The notes beneath the pieces were generated by a model. It made no database searches and was not told where the DNA came from. It saw only the letters and a program-made list of their open reading frames with translations. Both the position numbers and the translations under genes were made by a program. Of a stretch of 64,000 nucleotides of DNA, positions 44,390-54,959 are shown piece after piece. The DNA is taken from assembly GCA_944548615.1 (NCBI GenBank), contig OX155965.1:23116256-23180255 (forward strand), read 5' to 3'. Numbering within the stretch: position 1 is the first letter of the stretch; every line of letters starts with the position of its first letter. The DNA is from Micropterix aruncella. Lineage: Eukaryota > Arthropoda > Insecta > Lepidoptera > Micropterigidae.

Positions 44390-44690
44390 TTTGACATTTG
44401 CAAAACTGCCTTCTGCAAGATTGCCTTCTGCAAAACTGCCGCCTGCAAGAATGCCGTCTGCAAGATTGCCGTCTGCAAATCTGACTTCTGCAAGTTGCAT
44501 CCAGATTTGCCGCATCCAGATTTGCCGCAAGGCGATTTTGACAGCTAACTGACGTTTCCCGATTTGCCGCTTCCAGTTTTGCCGCATTTATTCTGTCGTT
44601 TCCAGATTCGCCGCATTCCAATTTGCCGCATTTTATTTCGCCGCGTCCAGATTCGCCGCGTCCCATTTTGCCGCAAATGAAGGATGCTTA
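44390..44690. repeat. 15-bp subrepeats, inner left arm
   Basis: Two variants occur in series: 'TGCAAGATTGCCGTC' and then 'GCATCCAGATTTGCC'. The related inner right block is 47195-47510, with a small extra insertion near 47365-47400. Confidence 0.85.
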
Positions 44691-44699
44691 GGCCACGGT

Positions 44700-45225
44700 T
44701 ACATAAAAATTATTTTTTCGAAAATGTACCACTAAATAATATTTTTTTTATCTCGATACATACCAAACCTGAACTAATTTTCTCAGTTTAAAACCGTATG
44801 TATCAAATATCAAAAGTAATTAATATTGGGACAAAATCATTAAAATATTCATAGGTTTTTTGACATGGCAATAAGTGGATCTCCTTTCGCCCACAAAAAG
44901 ATACTACGTAATGGGGATTCATTGTCATTGATAGGTTTATCGATATTTTTCTGATAAGTTATAGCATTACCTATGGTTTATTTTGGCGTCGCTTTAGTTT
45001 AATATGAATAAAACCACTTTCTTGACAATATTTACTTATTTAAACGTAGTTGTTTTATTGTGTACAATAGAACCTTGATAACAGGTCAGGGGGTCGGGAA
45101 CGGAGGGTTGAAAGTACATGGGAAATAGGCGGAAAATTGAAAACAGGAGCATGTAGAACCAACAAAATACCTATATCAACATTTTTACTTACTTATATCA
45201 ACAATTATTATAGTGGTAATGACAG
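44700..45225. other. Non-coding centre of the foldback element
   Basis: AT-rich, with no open frame of note and no transposase motifs. Confidence 0.5.
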
Positions 45226-45227
45226 TT

Positions 45228-45385
45228 GTAAAGAGGATAAAACGAATTTACCGCGTGAAACTTGTATCACCCGACGATTCGGCGACTTTGCAGCCGCCGT
45301 TGTCCAGGGTAGGCTGACTACTGCTCTGGACAACAGCGGCTGCAACGTCGCCGAAACGTCAGGTGCTACAAACTAAGAGGCAACG
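45228..45385. mobile_element. Penelope-like tail palindrome inside the foldback element
   Basis: 'CGAATTTACCGCGTGAAACT' and 'CACCCGACGATTCGGCGAC' mirror 'GTCGCCGAAACGTCAGGTG' around about 45315. It is homologous to 41128-41335 and 11160-11230. Confidence 0.7.
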
Positions 45386-45536
45386 GATGGGTCACATTGG
45401 TTGCTTTCATTAATCATACTTTAGTATAAAGGCTCATTGTTGAAAATGCATGCTTTTTAAAAATATTTCGGCCCAAATACATATTTGTGCTAACAACATT
45501 AAAATATGTAGTATGCTAGATCAAAATCTATATATT

Positions 45537-46318
45537 AATTTGAAACGTGTTTTTCCTGTAACCGCCATCGAGGTGTTTAAAAAAAGCTCTCGGTCTGTAG
45601 ATGTGTAATCAAAAGAGAAAAACATAAAAAGTCATTAAAAGATAAAAATAAAAACACTTAAACGTTTTTTGCCTGTGATCGTCAAATTGAGAGAACGGCT
45701 AGGATTGCTCCGTGCGGAGGTGGGGGAAATGGTAGGAGGAAGGGAGTGAAGAATAGGCGGGCGGAGGAGGTATTTGTGGAGGGGGGGGGGGGTGAGAGGG
45801 GTGAGTTGGGGAGTTAGGGAGAGGGGGTTGGGGGAGAAGGGGAAGAGGGTGAGAGAGAGGGAAAGTTGGAGGGGAGGTTGGAGGGAAAGGGCGGAAGGGG
45901 TCGGAGGGAGGGGGTGTATGGAGGTTTGAGGGGGTGGGGGGTTATGGGGGTTTGGCGCACGAGGGTGATTGTCTGCATGCCGGGAAAGTCTAGGAGTGAT
46001 ACAACCGATTTTTTAAAACTCAATATAGTTTAAAATAAATTTTAAAGATTTCAATAATTTCACCCGATCTAGGGAATGTAATCTGTATTGGCACGAAACT
46101 TTTTGTTTACTTTCTGCCACACGCCATAACACGTACGCGTCGCTCTTCGATTGTTCCTGACCGTTTTCTCCAAGACCTTGGTGACATTCCTGGTCGTAGC
46201 TCAGGTACGCAAGGCACCACAACGCAATTAAATTATTCCAAAGAAATATTATTTTGTACATAAATAAGAATTATGTTTTCGTTTATTTTTGAAACATTAC
46301 TATCAATATAGTGACCGA
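45537..46318. repeat. Dispersed repeat family H, copy 2, with G-rich core
   Basis: Homologous to 868-1612 in the same orientation. The G-rich core (about 45710-45945) includes a G12 tract and is longer and purer than in copy 1. It lies inside the foldback element, so it was either carried by it or inserted later. Confidence 0.75.
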
Positions 46319-46319
46319 T

Positions 46320-47190
46320 GTTTTTTATTCTTTTCTGTTTCCTTTGTTTTTTAGATAATATACTTTTACTTTATTTTCTTTTAATTTAATCAATATAATA
46401 AGATTTAACATTTAATAAAAAAATGTTTATGTTTAGGAATTTAATATTTGAATTATAAATACCATGATTTCTAAAGTTTTTTGTATTTTCTACGCCTAGA
46501 TGGGCAAAAGATAAAATAAATAGAGCCGTTCTGTTTTATGCGACTAATCCTTGCATTTTACATCCCTTCATGACAATTATACCAATTTGCAAGCAAGGAA
46601 CATAGTACCTACCTATTTTGTACAACAACCAACATTGTGTTTAAGAAGGGGCTGAAAATTTAATGACGATCGGTAAGCTATCATTGATCGTTGTCCATGT
46701 TCTTTTATTTTATTCAAAACTATTTGTAGTAAGACGTCTTTTTTGTTTCAATAAACAATATTTTTATCGTTGTTATTATTAATGTATATTAATCTTATCA
46801 ACCACATTCTTGAATTCGATACGAAATCTGAAACCAGTAAGATGTTGTGTTTCTTAAAAATCGTTTTTATATGATCCATTGTACCTACACAAAAATAAAT
46901 AAACTCCTTCACGTGAGTTCTGCTCGAACATATGGTTGACTGATATTATGTCCTTTGTATATATGTATTTATGAACGGAAGCCCGATCACAGTGGAGCTT
47001 TTTTATCCTATAACATTATCGCTGATATAACCTCAAATCGGTGAAATAATTTTGACAGTTGACATTTATAAAATTGACGGAATTGCCATAATTCCAAACG
47101 TTCTGACAAAGCGTTGCAACAAAATCTGCATTGTGAAAACGTCGCTTTATCAACAATTGCATGGTGGCAACACCAAATCGACGTTTGACA
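46320..47190. other. Non-coding centre of the foldback element, right part
   Basis: AT-rich with no recognised coding or repeat features. Confidence 0.5.
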
Positions 47191-48323
47191 GTTTTATGTT
47201 GCGGCAAATCTGGATGCGGCTGTTTGGGATTGTAAACTGCGGCAAATCTGGAGCGGCGTAGTGGGAAGCGGCAAATTGGGATGTGGCAAAACTGGAAGGT
47301 TCATTTTGCGGCGAATCTGAATGCGGCGAAACTGGAAGCGGCAAAATGGGATGCGGCAAATCTGTAGGGACCCGATGGGACCCAAACAGACGGGTCCCAT
47401 CAAACTTGCAGAAGGCAGATTTGCAGACGGCAATCTTGCAGACGGCATTCTTGCAGGCGGCAGTTTTGCAGAAGGCAATCTCGCAGAAGGCAGTTTTGCA
47501 AATGTCAAACTGACGTTTCGAGGGTCGGCATTTTTGCAGACGGCATTTTTGCAGAAAATGAAGTTAGAAGCAAAACATCGTATTTAAAATTTAGTGTTAC
47601 CAGAGTAGAAATCGACAAAAGCCGCGTTTTCATATGTCAGGGTACGGAAACCAGTCCACTTCTTTGAGTGTCCTCTCCATCGCGGATCTCAGCAATCAAC
47701 TTTCGATTTTAGGGAAAGGAAAACCTAACCTAACCTAACCTAACAGAAAAACTTAAAACATTTTTTTAAATGTTTAGTTTGATGTACTGAATCATCCACT
47801 ACAAGGATGCCGGTAATTAATGTCACTTCGATTTTAGGGAAAGAAAAACCTAACCTAACCTAACCTAACAGAAAAACTTAAAACATTTTTTTAAATGTTT
47901 AGTTTGATGTACTGAATCATCCACTACAAGGATGCCGGTAATTAAATGTGGAGAGGTAAAAATATTCACCACTTTAATTTACCCTGACATGATAATTTGC
48001 TACTTCTTTTTCTAAATTTAAAATTAATAACATATGACCGCTTTACTGCTTTATTTTTGGTTTGTAAAATAATATAACATTATTTTATTCATGTAATCAT
48101 GTCCTAATGCGCCATTCTCAAACGTTGCTAACTTCGGGTTTGTATGCAAGTTTGCTTCCTGCAAGAACGCCGTCTGCAAAAATGCCGCCTGCAAGGTTGC
48201 CGCCTGCAAGGTTGCCGCCTGCAAGGTTGCCTCCTGCAAATCTGCCCTCAACAGATTTGGAACTGTCAAAAGTGACATTTGTGCAAGACTGCCGCATGCA
48301 AAACTGGCGCCCCCCAAACAGAC

Positions 48324-48939
48324 CACCGCCGCTGCGTCATGCCGACATTACGCCGACATGACAGTTCTGTCAATACACGGGTCACTTTTGGGTCGATTAC
48401 ACTGTAGTTGCACAATGGCAGCAGCCGCAACCACGTACGTGTGCGCGCGTGTTGTCACAAAGCTTGAGTCTCCATACAAAATAAGGCTTATATGGGAGTT
48501 TCCGCCGGCTGTCCGTAGGTTGGCTACTAACCATAGTTCCAACCCCGTTGTCAAGACAAAACAGGAAACGAAGAAGAATTTCCCATATTGGCACAATCGC
48601 CAGCAACCAAGCTGCGTGGAATTGCCACAATTAAGAAGAAGAAGAAGAGAAGAAGAGAGCTTTATCAGTGCCGAGAGCGGCAGAACAAAACTGTCAAAGT
48701 ATGTTTATTTCTCGCGGTATCAGAAGTAAACTGCGCTTATTCGTAGTATTTTGGCCAATTCTAGCTATGATTTCATGGAAGTGGTAAAAATAATTGTGCG
48801 TTATCTGATACGCTCTTCCTAGAATTGCGGCGTTTTGTTTTGGCGGCGATCCAAATCGTGCACACGGCAGAAAGGCGTTATCTTCGAGGATTTTATGACT
48901 GATTAGTGCATATTATGTCAGTTTCGCGGAATCGCAGAC
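48324..48939. other. Upstream region of the IKK-like gene
   Basis: This 616-bp interval between the foldback element and the kinase ATG should hold the promoter and 5' UTR. A purine-rich (GAA/GAG)n run lies at about 48632-48660. No clear TATA box was identified. The 123-codon frame at 48358 has no recognised domain. Confidence 0.4.
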
Positions 48940-51201
48940 ATGGATGAATTGTTGGTGATCAACGACTGGGTCCAAGATCGAACCCTCGGCGAGGGCACCT
49001 TCGGCCGGGTCACGCTATGGAAGAATTCGAGAAATGGCGAGAGGGTCGCCACGAAAATTTGTAAATGGGGCGATAATCCCGAGTTGAAACCGAAACACAG
49101 GGAACGATGGACCAAAGAAGTAGATATGGTCGCCAAAATGAATTGTCCGAATATAGTGCAGGCGAGGCCGCTGCCGCCCGGTTTCTTGGAGCAGCTCAGC
49201 ATCTGCAACCTGTCGCGATTGCCCATTCTTTGTATGGAATACTGCAGCGGCGGCGACCTCCGGCAGACGCTGTCCGCTCCGACGGCGTGTTGCGGATTGC
49301 CGGAAATACAAATCAGACATATATTAAACGATCTAAAGAACGCAATCCAATATTTGCACGAATTAAAAATAACGCACCGCGATTTGAAACCGGAAAATAT
49401 TGTCATGCAAACCAGAAGCGTTATCGATCGAAAACCGGGGCTTTCCAGCCAACACCGGTTTATCTATAAATTGATCGATTTGGGCTATGCCAAAGAGATC
49501 GATATGCAATCGCAATGCGCTAGTTTCGTCGGAACATTGCAATATATCGCGCCGGAGTTGCTGTTGACAAAAACTTACAGCAACAGTGTCGATTATTGGT
49601 CGTTTGGCTTAGTAGCATTTGAGATCATATGCGGAGTGCGACCCTTTCTTCCGTACAAGACGTACACGACGGTGCAATGGATGAAATACGTCGAGAAGAA
49701 ACCAAACGAAATAATCTGCATCTTCGAAAACGTTGAAGAAGCCGTTGAACGTTCGCCGCACATTTTTGACGAGAATCACATCTCGTCCGTTTTCAAGAAG
49801 TACATGGAGGAATGGCTGCGCGCCGCCCTGGATTGGAACCCGAAGAGGCGCGGATATAGCTCCGATCGGAACGGAATTATAATATTCGACTTCCTCGCCG
49901 AAATCATCGCGAAAAAAATCATAACGGTGTTCTCCGTGTGGAATTTCGCCATCGCCAGCTACGAGATCGGCGACACTGACCTCATATCGACTGTACAAAC
50001 GAGGATTCAAAGCGATTTTAACATCGATGTATCCGATCAATTGTTGATCCCGCTCAACGGCTCAGTCGTCAAACCCGACGACCCAGCTGCCGAATACTAC
50101 GACGTCGACTTTGAAATAATGTTCTTTTTATTCAATAAAAGTACTCTTATGAACGCTACGGTTTATCCTATCGTGCCGTACAATATTCGAAAGTGCCTTA
50201 AAGACACTGTCGAAATGAATCTGAACAACTGTTCGAATTTATATAGAAACGTTTGCTATTTCGTTCACTATGAAAAAGTGCTGTTCGATAATTTAGCATT
50301 GGCTTTCCGCGTATTAAGCAAATACTTAAGGAACAGAATCAGTAATATGTTTTTGCTGCATAATAATACGCATAAAGACATTATCAGTATGATTGCGCAG
50401 CGCAATGTTCTTGCTAGTATCGTTGAAAACGATCGGGCGGAAATGAATCAGATTGGCGGGAATATGAATAAGGATCTCGTGGTGTATGAAGCGTGTTTGT
50501 CGAGCGCGGCGGAACCGGTTGCAAAAGCCGACCTGCTGCTGAGCGGATGGGCAAAGCTCGAAGCGCGCATTGATTCGGTCACGCGGCGCTACCGCGAAGT
50601 CAACGACGACGAATTATACGAAACGGTGCTAAATTTATCAAAGCGGGACTTCGAAAACGAGACCAATAGAGCGCTCGCCGCTTACGACGAATTTAAACGA
50701 ACGGAGAAGGAGGCGCGCGGAGGCACACGAATGTTATGTCGCAAGGCAAAAGATAGCGTTTGTGGTACTCTGAAAGCTCGCGTTAACATTCTTGATCGTT
50801 TCGTTCGACTGCCGATCGCACATAAACTGTACGATATAAACAAAGAAGTCATCGCGATTTTAGACGCTTTAAAGAGCACGCCGCCTGTCGTCGAAGAAAG
50901 AAAACAGGATATAACGAAACGCATATTAGAGAGCCATAAAATGCATTGGACAATAATTCATAACTTGCTAGGCGCGCAGCCGGCTGAGGAATTACCGTAT
51001 TCAGTGTGTAATTTCCAAACGGAAACCATCGGCTTAAATTTTGAATCGCCGATGGTATGCTATTCGAACGATCCAGTACTTACTCCAATGCTCCAACAAA
51101 ACGGTTCCATGCTACGGGACATGCAAAACAAAATATGCAGGAGTCTTAATGAACAGAAAGAGATGGTTGAAAGTATGGACTTTGCCTCTTTTGAAGAGTG
51201 A
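48940..51201 (+). CDS. Inhibitor of NF-kappa-B kinase, IKK-beta-like (intronless)
   Basis: The 753-residue protein matches the IKK-beta layout and length (human protein about 756). It should phosphorylate IkB-type or Relish-type substrates in NF-kappa-B immune signalling in the cytoplasm. The kinase domain (about 10-310) has the glycine loop 'LGEGTFGRV' (16-24), lysine K39, 'HRDLKPEN' with D148, and 'DLG' with D180. The activation loop 'SQCASFVGTLQYIAPELL' keeps both regulatory serines, S191 and S195. A ubiquitin-like domain (about 322-400) and a long helical dimerisation region follow. About 11 extra residues lie between the catalytic loop and DLG compared with human. The C-terminus 'MDFASFEE' resembles a NEMO-binding segment. 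No intron interrupts the frame; an AATAAA lies at about 51488. It could be the native gene (ird5-type) or a retained retrocopy. Confidence 0.9.
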   Translation: MDELLVINDWVQDRTLGEGTFGRVTLWKNSRNGERVATKICKWGDNPELKPKHRERWTKEVDMVAKMNCPNIVQARPLPPGFLEQLSICNLSRLPILCMEYCSGGDLRQTLSAPTACCGLPEIQIRHILNDLKNAIQYLHELKITHRDLKPENIVMQTRSVIDRKPGLSSQHRFIYKLIDLGYAKEIDMQSQCASFVGTLQYIAPELLLTKTYSNSVDYWSFGLVAFEIICGVRPFLPYKTYTTVQWMKYVEKKPNEIICIFENVEEAVERSPHIFDENHISSVFKKYMEEWLRAALDWNPKRRGYSSDRNGIIIFDFLAEIIAKKIITVFSVWNFAIASYEIGDTDLISTVQTRIQSDFNIDVSDQLLIPLNGSVVKPDDPAAEYYDVDFEIMFFLFNKSTLMNATVYPIVPYNIRKCLKDTVEMNLNNCSNLYRNVCYFVHYEKVLFDNLALAFRVLSKYLRNRISNMFLLHNNTHKDIISMIAQRNVLASIVENDRAEMNQIGGNMNKDLVVYEACLSSAAEPVAKADLLLSGWAKLEARIDSVTRRYREVNDDELYETVLNLSKRDFENETNRALAAYDEFKRTEKEARGGTRMLCRKAKDSVCGTLKARVNILDRFVRLPIAHKLYDINKEVIAILDALKSTPPVVEERKQDITKRILESHKMHWTIIHNLLGAQPAEELPYSVCNFQTETIGLNFESPMVCYSNDPVLTPMLQQNGSMLRDMQNKICRSLNEQKEMVESMDFASFEE

Positions 51202-51531
51202 GAGTTACAATTTGTTTTACAAACTATCTGTGATTTTATAACATTTCGACAAGGATGAATAATATCATCTTGGCGCTTACAATTTTTTTAATGTCCTTTC
51301 TTATTTTGCCAACAGTTGTATTGGTAGATTGAAAAGAATAGTAATTTAACTATGTGCCTTATAATATGCCAAATCCTAATCATGTGGTAAATCTAAGAAC
51401 GCACTGCTCTGTCAATTAAGTACTGGGAATCGTTCCGTTAAACACAAAACATTGGCTTAATACATTGAGCCTCGCGATACTATTGTAAATAAACGTTAAT
51501 TTGTTTGGGGGCCCACACTCCATATGTGATA
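51202..51531 (+). other. 3' UTR region of the IKK-like gene
   Basis: A single AATAAA (about 51488-51493) lies 290 bp after the stop codon and just before the Tigger-type MITE, a plausible poly(A) signal. No poly(A) tract or target duplication that would prove retroposition was seen. Confidence 0.45.
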
Positions 51532-51883
51532 CAGTAGGGCCGCGGTCATCCGAGCCCCAATTAACCGAGTTTGGGGTGAACCGAGGTTGAAAAGGCCACG
51601 GCCTAGCCATGTTTTTACCCCTCAACCTCACCCATCTGCTCCAATTTTACTATACAGTACGGTTTTTAAAATGTATATATGTATGTATTGTATCACATTT
51701 TTAACTGACTACATCAATATATTCAATAGATGTATTATTTTACTTCATTCACTGCATTTTCATTCATTTTAAACTTTACTGTATGTTTCCCTTTTAAATT
51801 ACGACAGAGTCCGTGTTGTCCAAGTTTTTGACTATCCTAAGTACCCACAGTCCACCGTACCTCGGATAAGCGAGGAACTACTG
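51532..51883. mobile_element. Tigger/pogo-type MITE (352 bp), TA duplication
   Basis: The left end 'CAGTAGGGCCGCGGTCATCC' and the right end (reverse complement 'CAGTAGTTCCTCGCTTATCC') followed by 'GAG' are typical Tigger-like termini. TA borders both ends (51530-51531, 51884-51885). No coding part. It is a different family from the pogo-like element at 59.5 kb. Confidence 0.85.
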
Positions 51884-51885
51884 TA

Positions 51886-52270
51886 TATATATATAATATT
51901 ATTTCTCATGGAATGCCCGGTCAACAATGGACTAGTAAATTTCTGGGACCATAGCGTTGAAAATGTATTGATTTTATTAGATATTCCCATATGAAGTGGG
52001 CGATGCAGTCCGAATAAACAAACCCCCTTGCATCTTATCATGCAATTCCGTTAATTTTATCCCAACGGGAGATACTAACCCAGCCGGCAACCTAACTACT
52101 ACGCCACAAGCCGAGGCTAGTTTGCAAATCAAACTAGCCACTAGCCTTAAACTCTTGTTGGTTCATCCATTATTTTTTCAGGAATATATTGTCCAAATTG
52201 TCTAATTGAAGCATGTCTTCGGCAACCTTTTTGCGGCCACTTTTTTCAAGAAAATCGGGTCAAACAAATA
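51886..52270. other. Non-coding stretch
   Basis: Nothing recognised. Confidence 0.4.
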
Positions 52271-52277
52271 GTTGGGG

Positions 52278-52867
52278 AGCCAGCGACATGAAGGTGCAAG
52301 AGTTTTGGAAAAACTGATAATTTCAGATCAGACAGTATTTTAGCCATAGAATGCCAGGGTACAGTCAGCAGGTCAGATTCCAGGACACCTAGCGCTGATG
52401 AACAAGGAAAGGTGTAATTTTAATTAGTACCTTTAAAGTGTTTTAGAAAAGCTGAAAATTCATCAGTAGACAGTGGATGCAGTAAAGACCTGGAAACATA
52501 TGGTCAGACTGCTTCATAATCGAACGCGTGGCGTCAGCATCTCCATACCATTATATTGCGCGGCACAATCGATGCGTCATAGGCCGATGCGTGACATGCA
52601 TAGAGATGCTGATGCCACATGTTCGATTATCAAGCAGTCTGACCAAATGTTTCGAGTTCTTTATTGCATTTACTCTACTGTTGAATTTTCAACTTTTCCA
52701 AAATACTTCAGGGCTACTAATTACAATTACACCTTGCCTAGTAGGCCAGCACCTGGTGTCCTGGAATCCGGCCTGCTGACTGTACCCTGGCATTCTATGG
52801 CCAAAATACTGTCTGATCTAAAAGCATCAGCTTTTCCAAAACTCTTGCACTTATTTGTCGCTGGCTC
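52278..52867. mobile_element. 590-bp palindromic element, family F
   Basis: The left end 'GAGCCAGCGACATGAAGGTG' is mirrored by the right end 'TTTGTCGCTGGCTC'. Arms of about 280 bp contain 'TGCAAGAGTTTTGGAAAA', 'ATGCCAGGGTACAGTCAGCA' and 'TCAGACTGCTT' with mirrors, centred near 52570. A one-armed relative lies at 27595-27925. The arms differ at scattered positions, so it is older than the 40-kb and 58-kb palindromes. The 144-codon frame inside is an arm artefact. Confidence 0.85.
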
Positions 52868-53185
52868 TTGGCTAAAACTAACCAACAGCTGTAAGCACAC
52901 TAACTGACAGATTTTGCCAAAACTACGCGATAAATAAATATATTGCTTCTAACAGCAATTTATTTTGCATAACGTACATGGATTTGTTCTGATCCTCCGT
53001 AGGCCAAAATTGACACGGTAGTCGACCCAAAAGTAACTACAAATAACTTTTCGAAAATGAATTGATGCAATTTTATTACCAATTCAAAACAAACATTTAA
53101 GTAATAAATGCATTTTATATAATAAGTAATTCAAAATATTTTGCTTATTATTATTAAATCCTTGTTATATATGATATTATTAATG
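52868..53185. other. AT-rich non-coding stretch
   Basis: Nothing recognised. Confidence 0.4.
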
Positions 53186-53340
53186 AAATGAATGAAATGA
53201 AAAATACCTTTATTGTACTAACAAAAAAAAAATACATGGGTAAAGAAAACTTAAATTCTATTTTAACTTAGTACAAACGGCGGGCTTATCGTTTCACGAT
53301 TTCTTACAGCCAACCGTGTAATATTAAATAAAAGTATCAA
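53186..53340 (-). repeat. LINE 3'-end-like fragment
   Basis: 'AATGAAATGAAAAATACC' then 'TTTATTGTACTAACAAAAA' and 'GGCGGGCTTATCG' resembles, from memory, the minus-oriented 3' end of a common insect LINE family: a simple tail next to a short UTR. No coding part is attached. Confidence 0.45.
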
Positions 53341-53344
53341 TACA

Positions 53345-53790
53345 GCTCACATACATAAACTTGCTCACTTATATATAATATTATTATATTATTATCATAT
53401 TTTATTATTATTATTATATAATTAGTGTCCCCCGCATTAGACGTGAAAGTGTGCTTGGTCCCTATTACAAAGAATGACCAGATGGCCTACCTAATTTAAC
53501 TTTCTGTGATTATTAAATAATACGTAACCAAGTTACTCTGATTTTATGCTTTTATTATAACATATATTTTTTTTAATGTTTGAATGAATTTCTGTAAGCA
53601 ATCTTGTTTTAAAAACAAAAAATGCACGCCAAAAAGTCAGATTGTGCCGCACTAAATAGTTGTAAAACTCCATGTTTACTACACCACAATCACAATAAAA
53701 TATTATATATAAAATTGAATTGCTTCTGCGGTCTGGATGAAACGAGCTTCCGGCTGGACCCGGCCCACGGCTGTAGTTCGTTTGTTTGTT
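53345..53790. other. AT-rich non-coding stretch
   Basis: Contains an imperfect (TTA)n run at about 53380-53425. No gene seen. Confidence 0.4.
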
Positions 53791-53794
53791 TTAA

Positions 53795-54045
53795 CCCCTT
53801 CAGCCCCAATTGGCCGATATCGGCTACAACACGATTCTGCATGACGGACCTGTTTTAATTTTATTTTAATTTAATTTGTTTTATTTTATTATGTAATATG
53901 TTTTATTTTAATTATGGGTACAGTGGTTTGGCAGTAATTAATGTTTTGGTGAGACAGTGTCATAATTCAATTTTTTTACTAATTTTTGCAAAAATTTTTT
54001 GGGACATCAACTTGTCAATCGGCTGAGGGGCCAAGGCCTGAAGGG
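53795..54045. mobile_element. TTAA-flanked MITE, piggyBac-like termini (251 bp)
   Basis: The left end 'CCCCTTCAGCCCC' follows TTAA (53791-53794). The right end, in reverse complement 'CCCTTCAGGCC', precedes TTAA (54046-54049). CCC-starting termini with TTAA duplication fit piggyBac-derived MITEs. The AT-rich interior is non-coding. Confidence 0.8.
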
Positions 54046-54049
54046 TTAA

Positions 54050-54895
54050 ATAAACAATTCCTGGTATTTATTTGACAGTATGTGTATGTAACTTGCTAAT
54101 GTGGGGATTGGCAAAAAAAGAATTCTATCATTAATGCCAAACGGATGAAAAAAACATTGTGTTCTTAGAGTATGATTTATTTTAAAATATTTTAATTGTG
54201 AGGAATTTATTATAAATGCTGAGACTAACGGCAATACGAGTTCTCTGTTAATTAATACCTATTTCTAGGAGTTTAATGCATTTATATTTCATTAACGTTG
54301 TTTTGAATTTGAAATTACGAATGTTTATCCAGTGGAATAATTAAGTTTATCAGTCGGTGTGAAAACTTTAATATGCAAGTTTTTAAAAATGATCCCCATT
54401 AAAGACACCCGGAATAAGCGGCAAACTTACTTATTTCATTTATGCTGTTGATTGTTTTATTGTTTCAATTTGAATATTATTTTTATTGAGAAAGTTTTAA
54501 TAAAGATTTTTTAACGGATGTTTTAACCCAACAGAACGACCCGTGCTATAGTCCAGCGTTATCCTTATGACCCTAAGAAAGCTAGCCATGGGAATGAAAC
54601 TTACGACGGCATGTTTTCAACCCTCGAAAATTTCTTTGCACGTATACTAATGTGTAATGGCTTATTCAATGAAGGCGACTGTTTACGCATATAATTACAG
54701 TTGCAAAAATTCGGATATCGGCCGCCTGTGAGTTGTCGCAACGGAAAAACCACCGATCGGTGATATTAGCATTCTAGCGGTTAAAGAGAAAAGAGCAACC
54801 GATACGTACTGGAGATTGGTTTGAGTAAAAAAATACTGTAAAATAAGAATTTGGCGCGTGCAAAAATAAAGCTTTTATAAACGTCAGTGATCATC
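54050..54895. other. Non-coding stretch
   Basis: No coding or repeat features recognised. Confidence 0.4.
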
Positions 54896-54959
54896 TGTTA
54901 AGGAAAGCTTCCCGCCTTTTTTCGGGAAACAAGATAATTGTATAATTTCAATCAAGGTG

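Larger units (their letters stand above)
43588..48315. mobile_element. 4728-bp foldback element with exact 8-bp TSD
   Basis: The outer ends are GGGGGGCGCCAG and its mirror. An exact 8-bp duplication AAACAGAC lies outside each end (43580-43587, 48316-48323). The inverted arms are about 900 bp (43588-44490 and 47415-48315) and nearly identical, then continue inward as diverged 15-bp repeats to about 44690 and 47195. Each arm has 15-bp tandem subrepeats, two copies of a 124-bp block and two (TTAGG)n runs. The 2.5-kb centre holds a Penelope-like tail and a family H copy, with no transposase. Subrepeated long arms recall Drosophila Foldback and Galileo elements; an 8-bp duplication suits the hAT or P superfamilies. 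It is non-autonomous as it stands. Confidence 0.9.

Noticed and set aside
44030..47870. TTAGG runs as evidence of a chromosome end
   Set aside because: The runs are only about four units long and lie inside the arms of a bounded mobile element with flanking unique sequence.
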